Assembly (NCBI GenBank): GCA_013816225.1
Contig: JACDEQ010000062.1
Coordinates: 1-9,905, forward strand
Source of the DNA: Armatimonadota bacterium
GTDB taxonomy: Bacteria; Armatimonadota; Fimbriimonadia; Fimbriimonadales; ATM1
Direction: 5' to 3'
DNA length: 9,905 bases
Shown here piece by piece: positions 6,951-9,905 of this stretch. The notes under the pieces are model-generated. The model did not search any database. It saw only the letters and a program-made list of their open reading frames with translations, and was not told the origin of the DNA. Positions within the stretch are counted from its first letter, which is position 1; each line of letters begins with the position of its first letter. Position numbers and translations under genes: made by a program.

Positions 6951-7235
6951 ATGATGCGGAAGTTGCTGAAATATCGCTTCCCGGAACGGCCGCTGTGGGG
7001 TTGGCTCGGCACGGCCAGCGTGATTCCTACCTATGCAGGCATGACGTGGCTGGCGCCGCCTTGGAATGCCATTGCCGGCTGGCTCTACGGCGCGTGCTTT
7101 ATTTTAGCTTTCCAGGGCTTTTTTTACTTGCAACGCTGGGTCGACTGGAGCGATGAAGGCGAGGATGCCGAAAAGCCATTCACATCGATCCTCGCCGAAG
7201 TGTCAAAGCCACCGAAGACCGACCGCGGCGAATAA
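6951..7235 (+). CDS. Small two-TM membrane protein, unknown function
   Basis: I do not recognise a family. The frame encodes 94 residues from the tandem ATG-ATG at 6951/6954: a basic start (MMRKLLKYRFPERP), a hydrophobic segment at about 15-35 ending TYAGMTWLA, a second at about 38-60 (AIAGWLYGACFILAFQGFFYL), and a charged acidic/Pro-Lys tail. The basic start and the acidic stretch after the second helix suggest a hairpin with both ends in the cytoplasm (inference). The frame is open further upstream to a TTG at 6879, but that extension lacks a ribosome site and would contain the TATATT promoter-like element, so the ATG is preferred. It is a single-gene unit divergent from the lemA pair. A 7-bp inverted repeat, CCGACCG/CGGTCGG (7219-7248), overlaps its stop and could form a hairpin without a U-tract. 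Confidence 0.65.
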   Translation: MMRKLLKYRFPERPLWGWLGTASVIPTYAGMTWLAPPWNAIAGWLYGACFILAFQGFFYLQRWVDWSDEGEDAEKPFTSILAEVSKPPKTDRGE

Positions 7236-7570
7236 ACATGCCGGTCGGAATCGCCCGCCGTTCAACCGTCCCAAAGGTCGTATCAGCCCAATCAGTCCAT
7301 CGAAGCCGCCACATTTCGCGGCATGTGGGTCGTCGGGACTAAACTCGCCCAACGCTCGGGTGCAGCGGGCGGTGTTGGTACTCGTTTTGCTCGGACCGAA
7401 GCCACCCGGTCACGATTTGGCGTGTTAGCGTTTGTTGCCCCTCCTAGCCTCCGCCGGCTAAGAAATTTTACAGAGGCAGAGAGCCAGCAGAGCCGGGGGA
7501 GGTACCGGTGGTCAGGCATTTAGCCAGACTCGCGGGTATTGGTGAAATGGCGTACTTTTGTTCGCTTACC
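7236..7570. other. Intergenic stretch with several short hairpins; no convincing gene
   Basis: Short open frames exist on both strands (7323-7523 plus, 7292-7519 minus) but none has a ribosome site or recognisable protein features. The DNA holds several local inverted repeats. CCACAT/ATGTGG lies at 7309-7314 and 7323-7328, and CGCCC/GGGTG at 7346-7350 and 7358-7362 (one G-U). GACCG/CGGTC lies at 7394-7398 and 7407-7411. CCTCCGCCGGC (7448-7458) pairs with GCCGGGGGAGG (7492-7502) at 10 of 11 positions. This could be a structured RNA, a dispersed repeat, or chance in GC-rich DNA. Confidence 0.4.
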
Positions 7571-7600
7571 TTGACATGAACCCTAACCTAATGTTAGTAT
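7571..7600 (+). promoter_or_regulatory. Sigma70-type promoter of the beta-barrel gene with an embedded palindrome
   Basis: A perfect -35 TTGACA (7571-7576) is followed after 18 bp by TAGTAT (7595-7600), or after 17 bp by TTAGTA. Transcription would start near 7607, leaving a 5' leader of about 75 nt before the GTG start. The spacer and -10 contain the inverted repeat CTAAC (7583-7587), 5 bp, GTTAG (7593-7597), placed where a repressor would block RNA polymerase. This is the best promoter in the window. Confidence 0.65.
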
Positions 7601-7669
7601 TTAGTTAACGGGGGGTTTCCGATAGGCGACGGCTCGGTGCGTCGTCCACTGAATCTCTCTTGAAACAAT

Positions 7670-7675
7670 GGAGGT
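7670..7675 (+). promoter_or_regulatory. Shine-Dalgarno GGAGGT deciding the beta-barrel gene start
   Basis: GGAGGT lies 7 nt before the GTG at 7683. An in-frame ATG at 7668 overlaps this ribosome site and has nothing suitable of its own, so GTG is the likelier start. It also gives a cleaner signal peptide. Confidence 0.75.
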
Positions 7676-7682
7676 TCACCAA

Positions 7683-8180
7683 GTGACCAAGAATGGCATT
7701 CTCGCGGTAATAGCGGCTCTTGCCCTGCCCACGCTCAGCATGGCGCAGGACGACATGATCGTGACCGGCCCCCACCAGGGCGCGGTAACCGGCAACATCT
7801 CCGGAAGCTTCACCAGCGTAAGCGGTTCCGACTCGTCCACGTTCAGCGTATTCGGGTCGTACTTCTTCAGCGACGTGTTCGAGGGTCTCGCCGGCCTGAC
7901 TTATGTCAGGGTCAGCGGCAGCGACTCGACCGGCTTTGCGCTGGGCGGCAACTACTACTTCATGCGCAATATGTCGGATCCCAAGATGCACCCCTATCTG
8001 GGCGTGCGCTGGGTGCGATTCGATAGCGGCGGTGGCGATGCCGATGGCTTCGCCGGGGCTCTCGGGCTTCACTACTTCATCCGTCCGAACATCTCATTCA
8101 CTCCAGAACTGCAGATCGGCGATCTCGATAACGAGAGTTTCACGACCCTCGGGTTCGGCTTGACCATGTGGTTCCGCTAA
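7683..8180 (+). CDS. Small outer-membrane beta-barrel protein with signal peptide
   Basis: A 165-residue secreted protein. From the GTG start it has a textbook Sec signal: MTKN, hydrophobic core at about 5-18, and an AxA-like cleavage site SMA|QDD after residue 21. The mature 144 residues are rich in Gly, Ser, Phe, Tyr and alternate polar and hydrophobic residues in strands such as VTGNISGSFTSV (35-46), STFSVFGSYFF (52-62), GLAGLTYVRVSG (68-79), FALGGNYYFMR (85-95), HPYLGVRWVRFD (103-114) and FAGALGLHYFI (123-133). It ends LGFGLTMWFR, close to the aromatic C-terminal signature of outer-membrane barrels, though the last residue is Arg rather than Phe. Size and strand count suggest an eight-stranded OmpW/OmpX-like barrel. 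The function (porin, adhesin or structural) cannot be told. It has its own promoter and terminator, so it is monocistronic. Confidence 0.85.
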   Translation: MTKNGILAVIAALALPTLSMAQDDMIVTGPHQGAVTGNISGSFTSVSGSDSSTFSVFGSYFFSDVFEGLAGLTYVRVSGSDSTGFALGGNYYFMRNMSDPKMHPYLGVRWVRFDSGGGDADGFAGALGLHYFIRPNISFTPELQIGDLDNESFTTLGFGLTMWFR

Positions 8181-8200
8181 GGCTTAGCGCCTAACAAATA

Positions 8201-8229
8201 GCACCCGCCGGACCCTAGCCGGCGGGTGC
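8201..8229. terminator. Strong hairpin terminator between convergent genes
   Basis: GCACCCGCCGG (8201-8211) and CCGGCGGGTGC (8219-8229) form a perfect 11-bp stem with a 7-nt loop. On the minus strand it is followed by TATTTGTT, a fair U-tract, so it should end the prpB-prpC transcript. On the plus strand it is followed by CTCTTC, weaker, but it lies 20 bp after the beta-barrel stop and probably works for that gene too. Confidence 0.88.
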
Positions 8230-8263
8230 CTCTTCAAGGCCTTAAACTGTAGACTGCCGATGG

Positions 8264-9400
8264 CTAGCGCTCTTCGATCGGGACGTAGGGGCGAAGGGCT
8301 TCACCTTCGTAGATCGCTTTGGGCCGGATGAGGCGGTTATTGTCGAGCTGCTCGATGATGTGGGCGCTCCAACCGGTGATTCGGCTGACGGCGAAGATCG
8401 GCGTGTAGAGCGGAATCGGGATGTCGAGCGAATAATATGCGTAAGCCGCGGGGAAGTCCACGTTGGGGAACAGGCCCTTCTCCTCCTTGAGGATACGCTC
8501 GATGATTTCGGCCATCTCGGCCCACTTTTCGTTTCCGGTGCGGCGGGCAGCTTCTTTGCCCATCTCACCCATAATTCCGGCGCGGCTGTCGCTGATCCGA
8601 TACTCGCGGTGGCCAAAGCCCATGATCTTCTTCTTCTCGGCGAGGGCGGTGCGAATCCACGGCTCGGCGTTCTCCACGGTGCCGATCTCCTGGAGCATCT
8701 CCATCGCCTTCTCGTTTGCGCCGCCGTGCAGGTTGCCCTTTAGCGTGCCGATCGCGGAGACGATGCCGCTGTAAATGTCGCTCAGTGTCGCAACGGTTAC
8801 GCGGGCTGCGAAGGTGGAGGCGTTGTACCCGTGCTCGGCGTAGAGCACGAGGGAGGTGTCCATGGTCGAAACCGTGAATTCGTCGGCCTCCTTACCGTTG
8901 AGCATATACATCAGGTTTGCGGCGGCGTCGAGGCCGCCTTGCGGCTGCACGACCGTTTCTCCATGCGCTATTCGCCAGCCGTTGGAAACGAGGGCTCCCA
9001 TCTTTGCGGTTAGACGAACGGCCTTTCGGACGTTGGCGTCGTGGTCGGTGGGTGAAGCCGTGTAGTCGGGGTCCCCGCCCGCGAGAGTGGCCACGCCGAC
9101 CTTGAGCTGGTCCATCGGGTGGGCAGTCTTCGGTACGTGCGACATCGCGTTGTAGACGTAGTCCGGCACGTTACGCTCGGCGGTCAGGTCGGCCCTGAAG
9201 TCGCCAAGTTCGCCCTCGTTCGGCAGTTTGCCGTAGATGAGCAGGTAGGCCGTTTCCTCGAAGCTACCGTGTTTTGCGAGCTCGTGAACGTCGTAGCCGC
9301 GGTAAATGAGGCGCGACTTTTCGACGTCGATATCGGATATCTTCGAAATGCCCGCGACGACGCCTTCGAGGCCGGGACTGTACTGTGATGTAGCTGCCAT
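8264..9400 (-). CDS. prpC: 2-methylcitrate synthase / citrate synthase
   Basis: Citrate-synthase family enzyme of 378 residues, the usual length of the short bacterial type. It condenses oxaloacetate with propionyl-CoA (2-methylcitrate) or acetyl-CoA (citrate). Family landmarks are SRLIYRGYDVHELA (29-42), LHGGANEKA (224-232) with His225, GFGHREYRISDSRA (261-274) with His264, FPNVDF (311-316) with the catalytic Asp315, and PLYTPIFAVSRITGWSAHIIEQ (330-351), followed by NNRLIRP with a CoA/substrate-binding Arg. The two His and the Asp of the catalytic triad are all present. The methylcitrate role is inferred from prpB 45 bp upstream. Sequence alone does not exclude it being the main citrate synthase or bifunctional. 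The ATG at 9400 has no Shine-Dalgarno sequence; TACAAT lies 11 nt before it. A strong terminator follows. Confidence 0.9.
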   Translation of the reverse strand: MAATSQYSPGLEGVVAGISKISDIDVEKSRLIYRGYDVHELAKHGSFEETAYLLIYGKLPNEGELGDFRADLTAERNVPDYVYNAMSHVPKTAHPMDQLKVGVATLAGGDPDYTASPTDHDANVRKAVRLTAKMGALVSNGWRIAHGETVVQPQGGLDAAANLMYMLNGKEADEFTVSTMDTSLVLYAEHGYNASTFAARVTVATLSDIYSGIVSAIGTLKGNLHGGANEKAMEMLQEIGTVENAEPWIRTALAEKKKIMGFGHREYRISDSRAGIMGEMGKEAARRTGNEKWAEMAEIIERILKEEKGLFPNVDFPAAYAYYSLDIPIPLYTPIFAVSRITGWSAHIIEQLDNNRLIRPKAIYEGEALRPYVPIEER

Positions 9401-9411
9401 GGAGTATCTGG

Positions 9412-9417
9412 ATTGTA
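9412..9417 (-). promoter_or_regulatory. Candidate internal -10 (GGG-TACAAT) before prpC
   Basis: In the 45-bp gap between prpB and prpC the minus strand reads GGGTACAAT, with 11 nt between the hexamer and the prpC ATG. It could give prpC its own short-leader transcript in addition to read-through from prpB. No -35 hexamer is seen at the expected distance. Confidence 0.35.
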
Positions 9418-9445
9418 CCCGGGGGTTGGCTGCGACTGGCTTGGC

Positions 9446-9905
9446 CTACTCCTTCGACAGTTCCTCATCCAGCCTTTCGTAAGCTGGATACTCGATAAGG
9501 TCGTAGAGTTCCGTGCGTGTCCGCATGTGGTCCAGGAAGCGTGCTTGAGTGCCCTCAGTTAGCAGCGTGACGTACGCTTCGCCGACCGATTTGAGCATTA
9601 CGCGGAACGCAGTCATCGGGAAGATCACGATTTCGTAGCCGATCGACCCGAACTCGGCGGCGGTGATCAAGGGTGTTTTGCCGAACTCGGTCATGTTGGC
9701 GAGCAGTGGGCCTGGGACGGCTTCGCGGAACTGTTTGAACTCTTCCTTCGACGAGAGGCCCTCGGGGAAGATGCAGTCGGCCCCGGTGTCCACGTAGGCC
9801 CTGCCGCGTTCGATCGAATCGCCGAGGCCGTTCACTCCGCGCGCGTCCGTCCTGGCTATGATGAAGAAGCTGTCGTCCTGTCTGGCTTTGACGGCGGCTG
9901 TGATC
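9446..9905 (-). CDS. prpB: 2-methylisocitrate lyase, C-terminal part (5' end beyond window)
   Basis: Member of the isocitrate lyase/PEP mutase superfamily; PrpB splits 2-methylisocitrate into pyruvate and succinate in the last step of the methylcitrate cycle. The C-terminal 152 residues are visible. They contain ARTDARGVNGL, ERGRAYVDTGADCIFPEG, LLANMTEFGKTPL, an IFPMTAFRVMLKSVGEAY block, and a tail EGTQARFLDHMRTRTELYDLIEYPAYERLDEELSKE. That tail follows the PrpB pattern (EGTQ, TR.ELY, Y..YE.LD), which favours PrpB over other PEP-mutase relatives. The catalytic loop with KKCGH would lie outside the window. An internal GTG at 9835 is not the start, because the frame continues with conserved residues to the edge. 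prpC follows after 45 bp on the same strand, a normal prp arrangement. Confidence 0.9.
   Translation of the reverse strand, partial: ITAAVKARQDDSFFIIARTDARGVNGLGDSIERGRAYVDTGADCIFPEGLSSKEEFKQFREAVPGPLLANMTEFGKTPLITAAEFGSIGYEIVIFPMTAFRVMLKSVGEAYVTLLTEGTQARFLDHMRTRTELYDLIEYPAYERLDEELSKE

Noticed and set aside
7323..7523. Plus-strand frame of 66 codons (and the minus frame 7292-7519) in the hairpin-rich gap
   Set aside because: No ribosome site, Arg-rich composition and no family features; the inverted repeats explain the region better than coding does.
1..9905. CRISPR arrays, tRNA or rRNA genes, insertion-sequence ends, toxin-antitoxin or phage-defence genes
   Set aside because: No regularly spaced repeats, cloverleaf or T-loop consensus, transposase frame or recognisable defence domains were found on either strand.

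Overview
The window reads as an ordinary chromosomal segment of a diderm bacterium of fairly high GC content. The evidence is a secreted outer-membrane beta-barrel protein, the housekeeping genes mfd and recG, a methylcitrate-cycle gene pair, and the absence of any recognisable phage, insertion-sequence or CRISPR component. Two genes have clear Shine-Dalgarno sequences, but several others have none and carry a -10-like hexamer a few bases before the start codon. That, together with a BNR_4 protein and lemA, would fit Armatimonadota or a similar deep lineage. The assignment is inference and weak.

Layout. Positions 1-1549 (minus) hold the N-terminal 516 residues of Mfd, cut off by the left edge. 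Only 51 bp separates it from the divergent recG (1601-3691, plus), so the two repair helicases share one short regulatory region. recG runs tail-to-tail into, and overlaps by 17 bp, a BNR_4-type beta-propeller protein (3675-5012, minus). Further right on the minus strand lie lemA (5199-5753) and a one-TM membrane protein (5750-6535). These two overlap by an ATGA and form a translationally coupled pair. A 415-bp stretch without a convincing gene follows, then a small two-TM protein (6951-7235, plus).

Positions 7236-7570 contain no convincing gene but hold several short inverted repeats. A good sigma70-type promoter (about 7571-7600, with an operator-like palindrome) then drives a small outer-membrane beta-barrel protein (7683-8180, plus). 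A strong hairpin terminator at 8201-8229 serves this gene and the convergent prpC. The right end carries prpC (8264-9400) and the 3' part of prpB (9446 to the edge), both minus and transcribed in the order prpB-prpC. Together they point to propionyl-CoA use through the methylcitrate cycle.

I see no clear previously undescribed system. The items most worth a second look are the structured intergenic stretch at 7236-7570, the coupled lemA/membrane-protein pair, the operator-like palindromes at 5109-5135 and 7583-7597, and a recurrent GGG-preceded TACAAT/TATATT hexamer that may mark short-leader or leaderless starts.
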